The notes beneath the pieces were generated by a model. That model did no database searches. It was not told the origin of the DNA and saw only the letters and a list, made by a program, of their open reading frames with translations. Below, one piece after another: positions 1 to 8,719 of a DNA stretch of 64,000 nucleotides (the first letter of the stretch is position 1; every line of letters begins with the position of its first letter). The stretch lies in assembly GCA_027214345.1 (NCBI GenBank), contig JAPWHR010000001.1, positions 620,001 through 684,000 of the forward strand, written 5' to 3'. The translations under genes and the position numbers were made by a program. Source of the stretch: Comamonadaceae bacterium G21597-S1 (GTDB taxonomy: Bacteria; Pseudomonadota; Gammaproteobacteria; Burkholderiales; Burkholderiaceae_C).

Positions 1-932
1 ATGTCGAGCGTGTGTATCCGATCCGGTCGCGCCACGCGGGTGATTACGCGCGGCTGGCGCGATTCCTCCATGGCAAGGCGGTGGGTGTCGTGCTCGGCGG
101 GGGCGGGGCGCGTGGTTTTGCCCATCTCGGTGTGTTGCGCGCGCTCGAGCAGGCCGGCATCGTCGTCGACATGGTCGGCGGCAACAGCATGGGGGCCTTG
201 CTGGGTGCGCAATACGCCTGTGGCTGGCCGCTGGACGAGATCCGCGATCGCACGGTGCGTTTCGCACGGGGTGGGGAGCGCCCGACGCTGCCGGTGATAT
301 CCATCGTGTCGGGACGGCGCGTCGAGCGCGACCTGCGGCGCATGTTCGGCGAACGGACCGTCGACCAGTCGTGGCTGCCGTTTTTTGCCACCGCCTGCAA
401 CCTGAGCCGGGCCTGCACCACGGTGCAGGACAGCGGGCCGTTGTGGCGGGCGGTGCTGGCCAGCAATTCACCGGTCGGGCTGTTCCCGCCGGTGCTGCAC
501 AAGGGCGATCTGCTGGTGGACGGCGCGATCCTGGAGAACGTGCCGGTGGCGGCCATGCGTGCGCGTCTGGGCACGCCACTGGAACAGCGGCGCGGCAACG
601 GCACCGTCATTGCGATCGATGTCGACGTACGCGACTACATGGGCGTGGATCCGTCATTGCCCCGGCTGTCGGTGCGGCGTACGATCCAGGGTTATTTCCG
701 CCGCGGCGAACCGGCATCTCCCGGCATCGGCGACATCCTGTACCGGGCCAGCCATATCGGCGGCCTGCACCAGCGCGCGCGCACCATGGTCCAGGCCGAC
801 CACTATCTCGAGCCGCCTGTGGCGTCGTTCGCGCTGATGGGTTATGGACGCGCGGAGAAGATCGCCGAGGTCGGATACCGGTATGCCATGCAGGAAATAG
901 AGCGATGGACGCGGCCGGCGACGAGCGCCTGA
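1..932 (+). CDS. Patatin-like phospholipase, NTE family, C-terminal part (5' end outside window)
   Basis: Serine lipid acyl hydrolase. The frame is open to the left edge (codon phase from base 3), so only the C-terminal part is seen. Counting from the GTG at 12, the oxyanion loop GGGGARG lies at residues 29-35, the nucleophile is Ser59 in GNSMG (GxSxG), and the catalytic Asp is in a DGA motif near residue 175. The residues just before the oxyanion loop (RHAGDYARLARFLHGKAVG) resemble the linker that joins cyclic-nucleotide-binding domains to patatin domains in bacterial NTE-like proteins. The true protein is therefore probably much longer, with regulatory domains upstream; this is inference. 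It overlaps the following NRPS gene by 28 bases, which suggests co-translation. The likely substrate is a membrane phospholipid or lysophospholipid. A start at GTG 12 is possible but less likely. Confidence 0.9.
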   Translation, partial: VERVYPIRSRHAGDYARLARFLHGKAVGVVLGGGGARGFAHLGVLRALEQAGIVVDMVGGNSMGALLGAQYACGWPLDEIRDRTVRFARGGERPTLPVISIVSGRRVERDLRRMFGERTVDQSWLPFFATACNLSRACTTVQDSGPLWRAVLASNSPVGLFPPVLHKGDLLVDGAILENVPVAAMRARLGTPLEQRRGNGTVIAIDVDVRDYMGVDPSLPRLSVRRTIQGYFRRGEPASPGIGDILYRASHIGGLHQRARTMVQADHYLEPPVASFALMGYGRAEKIAEVGYRYAMQEIERWTRPATSA

Positions 933-3900
933 CCGCGGGCAGCCTGCCGCTGTCCCTGAGCCAGCTCGAGGTCTGGCGGGATCAACGCGCCTGGCCGGAC
1001 AGTGCGCACCTGAACCTGGGCGGTACCGCGTTTTTCGAAGGGCCGCTGGACTTGCCCCGCCTGCGGCGTGCGTTGTCGCAACTGGTTGCCGAGAACGCCG
1101 CATTGCGCCTGGTCCTGCAACCCGACGGAACACAGCGCCTGTTGCCGGCGTTCGAGCCCGAGTTGCGGCTGATCGACATGAGCGCGGAGCCCGAACCGCG
1201 CCAGGCGATGCGCCAGTGGTGGCAACACTGGATGCGCCAGCCGTTTGTATTGCACGATGGCACGCCGCCCTGGCGTTTTGCGTTGTTGCGCGCAAGCGAT
1301 GTGCTCCATGGCGGCACGATCCAGTTCCACCACCTCATCATGGACGGCTGGGGCACGACCCAGGTCATGAAACGCTGGAGCGCGATCTACAACCGGATCG
1401 GCGCCGGCGACGACGGCGTCGCACCCAGCGACGACAGCTACCTGGCCTTCGTCGCGGAATCGCACGCCTACCGGCAGTCGGAGTCCTTCGTGCGCGACGC
1501 CGTGTTCTGGCGCGCGCAATTGCCGGCCCTGCCGGAACCGCTGCTGCAGCGGCGCCAGGCCCATGCACGCGACGGCGGTCTGCCCGATGCGCACCTGGTG
1601 GTGGAGTCGCTGCCGCGCGCCGACTACGACCGGCTCGAACGTCTCGCCGCGGGCCAGGGCATCACGCCGTTCAACTTCTTCCTGGCCGCGCTGGCCCTGT
1701 ACTTCGCCCGTGTCGGCGAGCGCGAGCAGGTGCTGGTCGGTGTGCCCACGCTCAACCGCGGCGGCAGGCGTTACCGCGACACCATGGGCATGTTCGTGGG
1801 TGTCATGGGCATCAACGTGACCGTGGCGCCGGACATGACGGCGGCCGAGCTGGTCACCGGTGTAGGCGCCATCATGCGATCGGCCCTGCGTCATCCACGG
1901 TATCCACTGAGCGAGCTGGCGCGCGAGCTTGAGGTGGTGCGCAGCGGCCGCGACGGCTTGTTCGACGTGTTGCTGTCGTTCGAGCGCCAGGACTATCAGG
2001 TCGCGTTCGGCGACGCCGAACTGGTCGACTCGCGCCAGTTGTTTTCCGGTTCGGCGCGGTACCCGCTGGGCATCACGGTGTGCGAATTCCATGCGCGCCA
2101 GGACCTGGAACTGGTGCTCGAGGGCAGTGCCGCCTATTTCACATCGCACGCGGTGGCCGCGCTGGGCGCGCGCATCTGGCACGTCGTGCAGGCGCTGGCG
2201 GCCGAGCCCGATCGCCGTGTGGCCGACCTTCCGGTGCTGCCGGCCGAGGAGTTCGACCGCATCGTCCATGCCCGCCATGCCGATGTCGTGCAGCACCGGC
2301 AGCCTCGGACCTACGTGGCCGCATTCGAGCACCACGCGGCACGCACGCCGCAGGCGGTGTGCCTGGTCTGGAATGGCGCGCAGATGGACTACGGCACGGT
2401 GAATCGGCGTGCCAACCAATTGGCCCATCGGCTGGTCGGGCTGGGCGCGGGCCGGGACCGCATCGTGGCTGTCGCCATGCCGCGCGGGCCGGACCTGGTG
2501 CTGGCCATGCTGGCCATCGCCAAAGCCGGGGCCGCCTACCTGCCACTGGATCCGGACGCGCCGCTGGCCCGGCTGGCCCTGGTGCTGCAGGACAGCGCGG
2601 CGGTCGCGTTGATGGTGCAGCAGCCGGACTGGGACCGGTTGGCGCCGCTGCATGTGCACACCATCGTCGGCAGTTGGCAACAAGGCCTGGCCGATCTGCC
2701 AAGCGACGATGCACCCGCCGTGGCTGCGCCTGACGACCTGGCCTATGTGTTGTTCACGTCGGGGTCGACCGGCCGGCCCAAGGGCGTGATGATCGAACAT
2801 GCGGTGCTGGCGCGCCGGTTGCACTGGTTGTCGCGCAGCTACGGCGTCACGGCACAGGACCGCACCGGGCAGGCGACACAGGCCACGTTCGATCCATCGC
2901 TGATCGAGTTGTGCCTGCCACTGGTGCACGGCGCCAGCATGGCCCTGGCGCCGCCGGGACGGTTGTTGCCGCAGTCGCTGGCGGAATTCGCCGTGCGCCA
3001 CGCCGTGACCATCATGGCCTTCGTGCCGTCGACGCTCAGCGGTTTCCTCGATGCGGCGGCGGGCCAGCACGGGCTTGCGCTGCGCGTGGCCTGCTGCGGC
3101 GGCGAAGTGCTGGCGCCCGAACTTGCGCGTCGCTACCTGACCGTCACCGGCGCCCGGCTGTTCAATGTGTACGGTCCCACCGAGGCGTGTATCTTTGCCA
3201 CCGCCTGGGAATGCCGCAGCAACGACGATGCCGACGTGTTGCCGGTCGGGCTGCCGGTGGACGACACCACCATCCATGTGCTGGACCGGCAACTGCGCCC
3301 GGTGCCCGATGGCGTGTCCGGCGAGGTCTATATCGGTGGTCGCGGGTTGGCGCGGGCCTACCTGAACCAGCCCGAGTTGAGCGCGGCCAGTTTCGTCGCC
3401 GATCCGTTCCGCGTCGGAGAGCGGCTATACCGGACCGGCGACAAGGGCACGCTCGACCACCAGGGCCGGCTGCATTTCCAGGGCCGATTGGACCGGCAGG
3501 TCAAGTTGCGCGGCTACCGGATCGAACTCGGCGAGATCGAGTCGGCCTTGCTGGCTCTCGAGGGTGTGTCGCAGGCCGCGGCGCGCAAGGTGGAATCCGG
3601 CGGGCACGCGGCCATCCACGCCTGGGTGGCGCCGGCGCGGCCCGACGACCACGAGCGCTTGCAACGCGCCTTGCGCGTGCGCCTGCCCGACTTTATGGTG
3701 CCGTCGGCGATCTGCTCGTTGCCGGTGCTGCCGACCAGCGGCAGCGGCAAGGTCGATTACGCCGCCTTGCCCGATGCCACGCCCGCGGTGCAGGCGCGTG
3801 TCGTCGGCCGCAAGCCGGCCACGCCGCGCGAAGCCGAACTGCTGGCGCTGTGGCAGACCGAACTCGGGCGGACGTCCTTGTCGGTACAGGACAACTTCTT

Positions 3901-4747
3901 CGACGTCGGGGGCGACTCGCTGGCCGCCATCAGCATCCTGGCCGGCGCGGAACGCATGATGCGGCGCCGGATTCCGCTGTACATGCTGACCGAGAATCCG
4001 ACCGTCGAGCGGCTCGCTGCCGCGCTGGACAAGGAGGCTACGCCGCCGGGCCTGCTGGTGCCGCTGGGGCCGGGTACGGCCGCCGACACCATCTACCTGG
4101 CGGCCTCCGGACACGGTGACCTGCTCCGGTTCCAGACCCTGGCCGATGCACTGGGCGGCAATTGCGACCTGCGGATGTTGCAGCCGCCGCAGGGTCCGGC
4201 ACCGTTCCGGCGCATCAAGCAGCTCGCGGAGATGTACGCCGACGGCATCCAGGCCCAGGGGCAGGCACCGGGATTCATCGCCGGCTTCTCGATCGGCGGC
4301 ATCGCGGCACTGGAGACGGCCCGGCTGCTGGAGCAGCGCGGCGTGCCGCCGCGCGGCCTGATCCTGATCGACACGGTCTATCCGAAGGCGGTCTGGGGCG
4401 GAACCTTCTACTGGCGTCTGTTCTCCGGGCTGGTGCGGCTGTTGCGGTTGCAGGAGCTCAGTATCAATGGCCGGCGCCTGGGCGCCATGATCAACGACGC
4501 CGGGCTGGTCGCACAGGTCAAGTCCATGGGCGGGTATCGGGTGGGAGCCTTCGGCGGACCCACGACGCTGATCAAGACCTCCGGCCTGCTGCGCTGGGAG
4601 AAGGCCTTGTTCGGTTCCTGGAACCAGTTGCTGGGCGAGCGGCTGCGCGAGCGCCGGGTCGCCGGATTGCACGGCTCCATCTTCGCCGCCGGCCAGGTCC
4701 GGGACCTGGCCATGGTGTTGACGGACATCACGCGTCGCGTGCCATGA
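905..4747 (+). CDS. Single-module non-ribosomal peptide synthetase (C-A-T-TE)
   Basis: A 1280-residue one-module NRPS. The condensation domain spans about 15-440, with HHLIMDG (HHxxxDG) near residue 142. The adenylation domain spans about 460-950, with LFTSGSTGRPKGV near 617, YRTGDKG near 842 and A10 lysine in GSGKVDY near 945. A carrier domain has GGDSLA around 1000, its Ser being the phosphopantetheine site. A C-terminal thioesterase has GFSIGG near 1127 and a late His. All catalytic motifs look intact. There is no carrier domain before the condensation domain, so its donor should arrive on CoA, on a free carrier protein or from another NRPS. A one-amino-acid product such as an N-acyl amino acid or amino-acid ester is the simplest inference. 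Start ATG 905 lies inside the patatin gene, and the stop overlaps the next start (ATGA). Confidence 0.93.
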   Translation: MDAAGDERLTAGSLPLSLSQLEVWRDQRAWPDSAHLNLGGTAFFEGPLDLPRLRRALSQLVAENAALRLVLQPDGTQRLLPAFEPELRLIDMSAEPEPRQAMRQWWQHWMRQPFVLHDGTPPWRFALLRASDVLHGGTIQFHHLIMDGWGTTQVMKRWSAIYNRIGAGDDGVAPSDDSYLAFVAESHAYRQSESFVRDAVFWRAQLPALPEPLLQRRQAHARDGGLPDAHLVVESLPRADYDRLERLAAGQGITPFNFFLAALALYFARVGEREQVLVGVPTLNRGGRRYRDTMGMFVGVMGINVTVAPDMTAAELVTGVGAIMRSALRHPRYPLSELARELEVVRSGRDGLFDVLLSFERQDYQVAFGDAELVDSRQLFSGSARYPLGITVCEFHARQDLELVLEGSAAYFTSHAVAALGARIWHVVQALAAEPDRRVADLPVLPAEEFDRIVHARHADVVQHRQPRTYVAAFEHHAARTPQAVCLVWNGAQMDYGTVNRRANQLAHRLVGLGAGRDRIVAVAMPRGPDLVLAMLAIAKAGAAYLPLDPDAPLARLALVLQDSAAVALMVQQPDWDRLAPLHVHTIVGSWQQGLADLPSDDAPAVAAPDDLAYVLFTSGSTGRPKGVMIEHAVLARRLHWLSRSYGVTAQDRTGQATQATFDPSLIELCLPLVHGASMALAPPGRLLPQSLAEFAVRHAVTIMAFVPSTLSGFLDAAAGQHGLALRVACCGGEVLAPELARRYLTVTGARLFNVYGPTEACIFATAWECRSNDDADVLPVGLPVDDTTIHVLDRQLRPVPDGVSGEVYIGGRGLARAYLNQPELSAASFVADPFRVGERLYRTGDKGTLDHQGRLHFQGRLDRQVKLRGYRIELGEIESALLALEGVSQAAARKVESGGHAAIHAWVAPARPDDHERLQRALRVRLPDFMVPSAICSLPVLPTSGSGKVDYAALPDATPAVQARVVGRKPATPREAELLALWQTELGRTSLSVQDNFFDVGGDSLAAISILAGAERMMRRRIPLYMLTENPTVERLAAALDKEATPPGLLVPLGPGTAADTIYLAASGHGDLLRFQTLADALGGNCDLRMLQPPQGPAPFRRIKQLAEMYADGIQAQGQAPGFIAGFSIGGIAALETARLLEQRGVPPRGLILIDTVYPKAVWGGTFYWRLFSGLVRLLRLQELSINGRRLGAMINDAGLVAQVKSMGGYRVGAFGGPTTLIKTSGLLRWEKALFGSWNQLLGERLRERRVAGLHGSIFAAGQVRDLAMVLTDITRRVP

Positions 4748-5451
4748 AGCCCTTGCCGGACATGCAGGCGCCGTTGTCGTCGTCGGTGCTGCGCCGGCGC
4801 CTGTGGCTGCTGGCCGTGGCGGTGCTGGCCGTGGTTGCGTTGGCCATCGGCTGGACGGCCACGCCGCTGCGCGAATGGCTCGACGTGGATGTCGTCGTGT
4901 CGGGGTTGCAGCGCTTCGGCGAGGCATTCGGGCCGGTGGCCGCCACGTTCGGATTCGCGCTGGCCATGACGCTGGCGGTGCCCTTGAGCTTCCTGACCCT
5001 GGTGGCGCTGGTCGCGTTCGGCCCCTGGGCCGGCTTTGCCTGTGCGATGGTCGGTGCCTTGCTGGGGGCGGCGGCCAGCTACGGCGTTGGCGCCTTTCTC
5101 GGGCACGAGGTGCTGCTGCGCCTGGCCGGACCGCGCATCAACATGCTGAGCCAGCGCATGGCCCATCGGGGCCTGGTGGCGGTGATCCTGGTGCGCCTGG
5201 TGCCGGTGGCTCCATTCGCGGTGATCAACATGGTCGCCGGCGCCAGCCACATCCGGCTGCGCGACCTGGTGCTCGGCACCGCGATCGGCATGACGCCGGG
5301 CACCCTGGCCATGGTGTTGTTCGTCGACCAGATCACCGAAGCACTGCGCAGGCCGACACCGCTGACCTTTGCGCTGCTGGGCGGCACCGTGCTGCTGATC
5401 GTCGCCGGAGCCTGGGGGCTGCAGCGCTGGTTGCGCAGCGTGGATCGGTAG
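4744..5451 (+). CDS. VTT-domain (TVP38/TMEM64, DedA-like) membrane protein
   Basis: A 235-residue polytopic inner-membrane protein. It has an N-terminal membrane segment at about 20-40, then a VTT/SNARE-associated core with a re-entrant stretch (residues 90-130, rich in G and A), the conserved LVRLVPVAPFAVINMVAG block near 160-175, and two further hydrophobic helices. Members of this superfamily are known or proposed lipid scramblases and flippases. The start overlaps the NRPS stop by four bases (ATGA), so translation is coupled. That places a membrane lipid handler in the same transcript as a phospholipase and an NRPS. A role in moving the NRPS product or a lipid donor across the membrane is inference from context. 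Confidence 0.88.
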   Translation: MKPLPDMQAPLSSSVLRRRLWLLAVAVLAVVALAIGWTATPLREWLDVDVVVSGLQRFGEAFGPVAATFGFALAMTLAVPLSFLTLVALVAFGPWAGFACAMVGALLGAAASYGVGAFLGHEVLLRLAGPRINMLSQRMAHRGLVAVILVRLVPVAPFAVINMVAGASHIRLRDLVLGTAIGMTPGTLAMVLFVDQITEALRRPTPLTFALLGGTVLLIVAGAWGLQRWLRSVDR

Positions 5452-5615
5452 GGGGGCGCCGAAACGCTGCGCGACCGCCAGGCCAACAGCCCGGCCGCTG
5501 CACGCAGCGCCAGGAGAAGCCTTGTGGCTTCGGCCTCGGCCCTGCGGGCCTTCACATCGCTGCGCGATGTGAGCCTGCGCCGCAAAGCACAAGTGTCGCT
5601 ACGCGACTGCCGGGC
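5452..5615. terminator. Intergenic hairpin array between convergent VTT gene and metK
   Basis: No gene is seen. Three perfect short inverted repeats stand in a row: GAAGCC-TTGT-GGCTTC (5516-5531), CACATCGC-TGC-GCGATGTG (5553-5571) and GTCGC-TAC-GCGAC (5596-5608, approximately). There are no long T-runs. They probably serve as transcription stops or mRNA 3' stabilisers for both converging genes. Part of the stretch is a duplicate of the metK tail (separate entry). Confidence 0.5.
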
Positions 5616-5642
5616 TTACAGCCCGGCCGCTGCACGCAGCGC
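5465..5642. repeat. Imperfect 46-bp direct repeat including the metK 3' end
   Basis: Positions 5465-5510 and 5597-5642 match at about 41 of 46 bases, and the last 25 bases (5486-5510 and 5618-5642) are identical. The second copy contains the final codons of metK; the first lies outside the gene, with a period of 132 bases. It looks like a local duplication of the metK tail, or a small dispersed repeat that invaded the gene end. Confidence 0.7.
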
Positions 5643-6797
5643 TTGTGCTTTGTCGGTCCGCTCCCAGGTGAAGTCGGGTTCTTCGCGGCCGAAGTGGCCG
5701 TAGGCGGCGGTTTTCTCGTAGATCGGGCGCAGCAGGTCGAGCATCTGGACGATGCCCTTGGGTCGCAGGTCGAAGTGTTCGCGCACCAGCTTGGCGATCT
5801 GCTCGTCGGGGATCACGCCCGTGCCTTCGGTGTAGACGGTGATGTTCATCGGCCGCGCGACGCCGATGGCGTAGGCCACCTGGATCTGACACTGGCGCGC
5901 CAGGCCGGCGGCGACGATGTTCTTGGCCACATAACGGCAGGCATATGCGGCCGATCGGTCGACCTTGCTCGGGTCCTTGCCGCTGAATGCGCCGCCACCG
6001 TGCGGGCAGGCGCCGCCATAGGTGTCGACGATGATCTTGCGCCCGGTCAGGCCGCAATCGCCTTGCGGGCCGCCGACGACGAAACGGCCGGTCGGGTTGA
6101 TCAGGTATTCGGTCTCCTTGATCCACTCGCTGGGCAGCACCGGCTTGATGATCTCCTCGATGATGGCTTCGGTGAACGATGCCTTCATCTTGGTGGCCGA
6201 TTCGCTCTGGTCCGGATGGTGCTGGGTCGACAACACGACGGTGGCGATGCTGTGCGGCTTGCCGTCGACGTAGCGCATCGTGACCTGGCTCTTGGCGTCG
6301 GGCCGCAGGAACGGCAGCCGGCCGTCCTTGCGCAACTGGGCCTGGCGCTCGACCAGCCGGTGGGCGTAGTAGATCGGCGCGGGCATCAACTCGGGGGTTT
6401 CGTCGCAGGCATAACCGAACATCAGGCCCTGGTCGCCGGCGCCGGTGTTCAGGTGGTCGTCGGACGCATGGTCGACACCTTGCGCGATGTCGTTGCTCTG
6501 CTTGTCGTAGGCGACCAGAACGGCGCAGCCCTTGTAGTCGATGCCGTAGTCGGTGTTGTCGTAGCCGATGCGCTTGATGGTGTCACGCGCGACCTGGATG
6601 TAGTCGACATGCGCGTTGGTCGAGATCTCGCCGGCCAGCACCACCAGGCCGGTGTTGCACAGGGTTTCCGCTGCGACCCGGCTGCGCGGGTCCTGCTGGA
6701 AGAGTGCGTCGAGAATGGCGTCCGAGATCTGGTCGGACACCTTGTCGGGGTGGCCTTCGGACACGGATTCGGAAGTGAAGAGAAAATCGTTCGCCAT
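5616..6797 (-). CDS. metK: S-adenosylmethionine synthase
   Basis: Makes S-adenosylmethionine from methionine and ATP in the cytoplasm. At 393 residues it is full length for the family. The N-terminal [15 protein letters not shown] motif, the [14 protein letters not shown]-binding motif near 120, and the GGGAFSGKD phosphate-binding loop near 265 are all present. The start is supported by an AAAGGAAA ribosome binding site. It is divergent from the acyltransferase gene and convergent with the NRPS unit. The last codons ([10 protein letters not shown]) are part of a duplicated DNA segment, so the C-terminus may have been remodelled. I looked for a SAM riboswitch in the leader and did not recognise one. 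Confidence 0.98.
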   Translation of the reverse strand: MANDFLFTSESVSEGHPDKVSDQISDAILDALFQQDPRSRVAAETLCNTGLVVLAGEISTNAHVDYIQVARDTIKRIGYDNTDYGIDYKGCAVLVAYDKQSNDIAQGVDHASDDHLNTGAGDQGLMFGYACDETPELMPAPIYYAHRLVERQAQLRKDGRLPFLRPDAKSQVTMRYVDGKPHSIATVVLSTQHHPDQSESATKMKASFTEAIIEEIIKPVLPSEWIKETEYLINPTGRFVVGGPQGDCGLTGRKIIVDTYGGACPHGGGAFSGKDPSKVDRSAAYACRYVAKNIVAAGLARQCQIQVAYAIGVARPMNITVYTEGTGVIPDEQIAKLVREHFDLRPKGIVQMLDLLRPIYEKTAAYGHFGREEPDFTWERTDKAQALRAAAGL

Positions 6798-6975
6798 AAG
6801 TTTCCTTTGTTAGCTCCATCAACACATGGGGTCTTGCGTTGCCTGGGCTGGAGTGCTTGGGCGAACGCTTTAGCAGTTACACAAGGCACAATGGCCGCTT
6901 TTGCGGGTGCCGCCATCGTGGGTGTCGCCCTGCAAGTAGTTCCATAACTCGGCGACGGGCCGATTTTAACCATTG
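6798..6975. promoter_or_regulatory. Divergent promoter region metK / lpxL
   Basis: A 178-base spacer between the divergent metK and acyltransferase genes. It must hold both promoters. It is less GC-rich near both ends. A TTTTAA stretch lies at 6964-6969, directly before the ATG at 6976. No certain -35/-10 pair and no riboswitch-like fold was recognised. Confidence 0.4.
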
Positions 6976-7806
6976 ATGACTCACGTGTTTCGCTGGCTTG
7001 CGCATGTGCCCCTGTGGCTGCTGCATGGCCTGGGCTGGTTGCTCGGCTGGTTGTCGTTCCTGTTGTCCCCGACGTATCGGCGTCGCTTCCTGGCGAACAT
7101 CGCGCAGGCGGGGTATCGCCTGTCGGCGGCATGGGGCGCGGTCGGCGGCGCCGGCCGCATGGTCGGCGAGTTGCCGCGGCTCTGGCTGGGGGCCGCGGTG
7201 CCTTGCGAGTGGGAGAATGACGCGTGTGTCGACAAGGCCTACGAAGCCGGTCGTGGCGTGATCTTCCTGACGCCGCACCTGGGATGTTTCGAAATCACGG
7301 CGCAGGCACTGGCTGCGCGGTATGCAGCCCGTTACGGCCCGTTGACCGTGCTGTACCGGCCGGCGCGCCAGGCCTGGCTGGCGCAACTGATGCTGCGGGC
7401 GCGCCATCGGCCGGGCCTGATCACCGCGCCGACCAGCCTGGCCGGCGTTCGCCAGATGATCCGGTCCTTGCGCAGCGGCCATGCCGTGGGATTGTTGCCC
7501 GACCAGGTCCCCCCGGACGGCATGGGAGTGTGGTCGCCGTTTTTCGGGCGCGATGCCTACACCATGACCCTGTCGGCCCGGCTGGCCCAGCAGACCGGCG
7601 CGACCGTCTTGCTGCTGTGGGGGGAACGGTTGCGCTGGGGGCGTGGGTTCCGGCTGCACTTCCGGGAGTTGCACGAGGCCTTGTCGCCCGACCTGGAGGC
7701 GGCAGTGGCGCAGGTCAACCGGGAGATGGAACGACTGATCCGCGAATGCCCGGCGCAGTATCTGTGGGGTTATGCACGCTACAAGCAGCCCAAGGGGGAG
7801 TCATGA
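6976..7806 (+). CDS. lpxL: Lipid A biosynthesis acyltransferase (LpxL/HtrB family), first copy
   Basis: Inner-membrane acyltransferase that adds a secondary acyl chain from acyl-ACP to the Kdo-lipid A precursor. It is 276 residues from ATG 6976; a TTG three bases earlier is less likely. A hydrophobic N-terminal anchor spans about 5-30. The catalytic HX4(D/E) motif is His101-Glu106 (HLGCFE). The substrate-binding region LLPDQVPPDGMGVWSPFFGR and the C-terminal YLWGYARYK are typical of the family. A second family member follows after 19 bases, so the two probably act on different positions or with different chain lengths. Which acyl chain each one adds cannot be read from the sequence. Confidence 0.93.
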   Translation: MTHVFRWLAHVPLWLLHGLGWLLGWLSFLLSPTYRRRFLANIAQAGYRLSAAWGAVGGAGRMVGELPRLWLGAAVPCEWENDACVDKAYEAGRGVIFLTPHLGCFEITAQALAARYAARYGPLTVLYRPARQAWLAQLMLRARHRPGLITAPTSLAGVRQMIRSLRSGHAVGLLPDQVPPDGMGVWSPFFGRDAYTMTLSARLAQQTGATVLLLWGERLRWGRGFRLHFRELHEALSPDLEAAVAQVNREMERLIRECPAQYLWGYARYKQPKGES

Positions 7807-7825
7807 CCCGGGCCGGGCTGTCCCC

Positions 7826-8692
7826 ATGCTGAGTCGCCTGGGCATCGGTTTCATGCGACTGATGGCCTTGTTGCCTTTGCGCGGGGTCAGGGCCCTGGGG
7901 CGGGTACTCGGCTGGTTCCTGTACCTGCTGGCGGCTTCGCGTCGTCGCGTGGTGGCTGTCAATCTGCGCCTGTGTTTTCCGCATCTGTCCGACGCGGAGC
8001 GGGAAGCCACGGCGCGACGGACCTTCGTGTATTTCGCCCAGGCCTGGCTGGACCGGGGCTGGTTGTGGCATGGCGGCATCGACCGGCTGGAGCACCGGCT
8101 GCGCCTGCGCGGGGCGGTTCACGAATTGCAGGGTGATGCGCCGACCGTCGTCTTCGCTCCGCATTTCGTCGGCCTGGACGCCGGATGGACGGCGTTGACC
8201 CGGAAGTTGCCGCGCGCATTCACGACGATTTATTCGAACCAGGTCGACCCGCTGCTGGATCGCTGGATCCTCGACGGTCGCAAGCGCTTTGGCCGGCCGC
8301 GCCTGTTCGGCCGCGACGACGGCCTCAAGCCGGTGGTGCAGGCCCTGCGCGCAGGCCAGCCGCTGTATCTGCTGCCGGACATGAACATCACGCGCCAGGA
8401 ATCGGTGTTCGTGCCGTTTTTCGGTGTGTCGACGGCGACGTTGACCTCGTTGTCCCGGTTCGCGAAGATGGGTCGCGCCAAGGTCGTGCCGGTGATCACC
8501 GAACTGACGGACGCCGGTTATGACGTGCATGTCCTGCCGGCGTGGGAGGATTTTCCGACCGACAACCTGCAGGCCGATGCCGCCACGATGAACCGTCGCC
8601 TGCAGGACTACGTCGAGCGGATGCCGAGCCAGTATTACTGGGTGCACAAGCGCTTCAAGATGCGCCCGGCGGGCGAAACGTCGGTCTATTAA
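7826..8692 (+). CDS. Lipid A biosynthesis acyltransferase (LpxL/HtrB family), second copy
   Basis: 288 residues from ATG 7826, which removes an unlikely 18-residue extension overlapping the gene before. A hydrophobic N-terminal segment (about 10-32) anchors it to the inner membrane. The catalytic HX4D motif is His113-Asp118 (HFVGLD), followed by LLPDMNITRQESVFVPFFG and a C-terminal YYWVHKRFK. It shares the fold with the preceding gene but is clearly diverged, so this is an old duplication or two distinct acyltransferases of one operon. It is convergent with engB, with 27 bases between the stops. Confidence 0.92.
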   Translation: MLSRLGIGFMRLMALLPLRGVRALGRVLGWFLYLLAASRRRVVAVNLRLCFPHLSDAEREATARRTFVYFAQAWLDRGWLWHGGIDRLEHRLRLRGAVHELQGDAPTVVFAPHFVGLDAGWTALTRKLPRAFTTIYSNQVDPLLDRWILDGRKRFGRPRLFGRDDGLKPVVQALRAGQPLYLLPDMNITRQESVFVPFFGVSTATLTSLSRFAKMGRAKVVPVITELTDAGYDVHVLPAWEDFPTDNLQADAATMNRRLQDYVERMPSQYYWVHKRFKMRPAGETSVY

Positions 8693-8719
8693 GGCCGGCC
8701 CCCCGGCGGACAGCCGGCT

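Noticed and set aside
6798-6975. SAM or SAH riboswitch in the metK leader
   Set aside because: No conserved core or pseudoknot-like pairing could be recognised by eye; a covariance-model search would be needed.
8693-8719. Strong terminator between the second acyltransferase gene and engB
   Set aside because: GC-rich partial pairing exists but no clean stem with a T-run; not listed as a feature.
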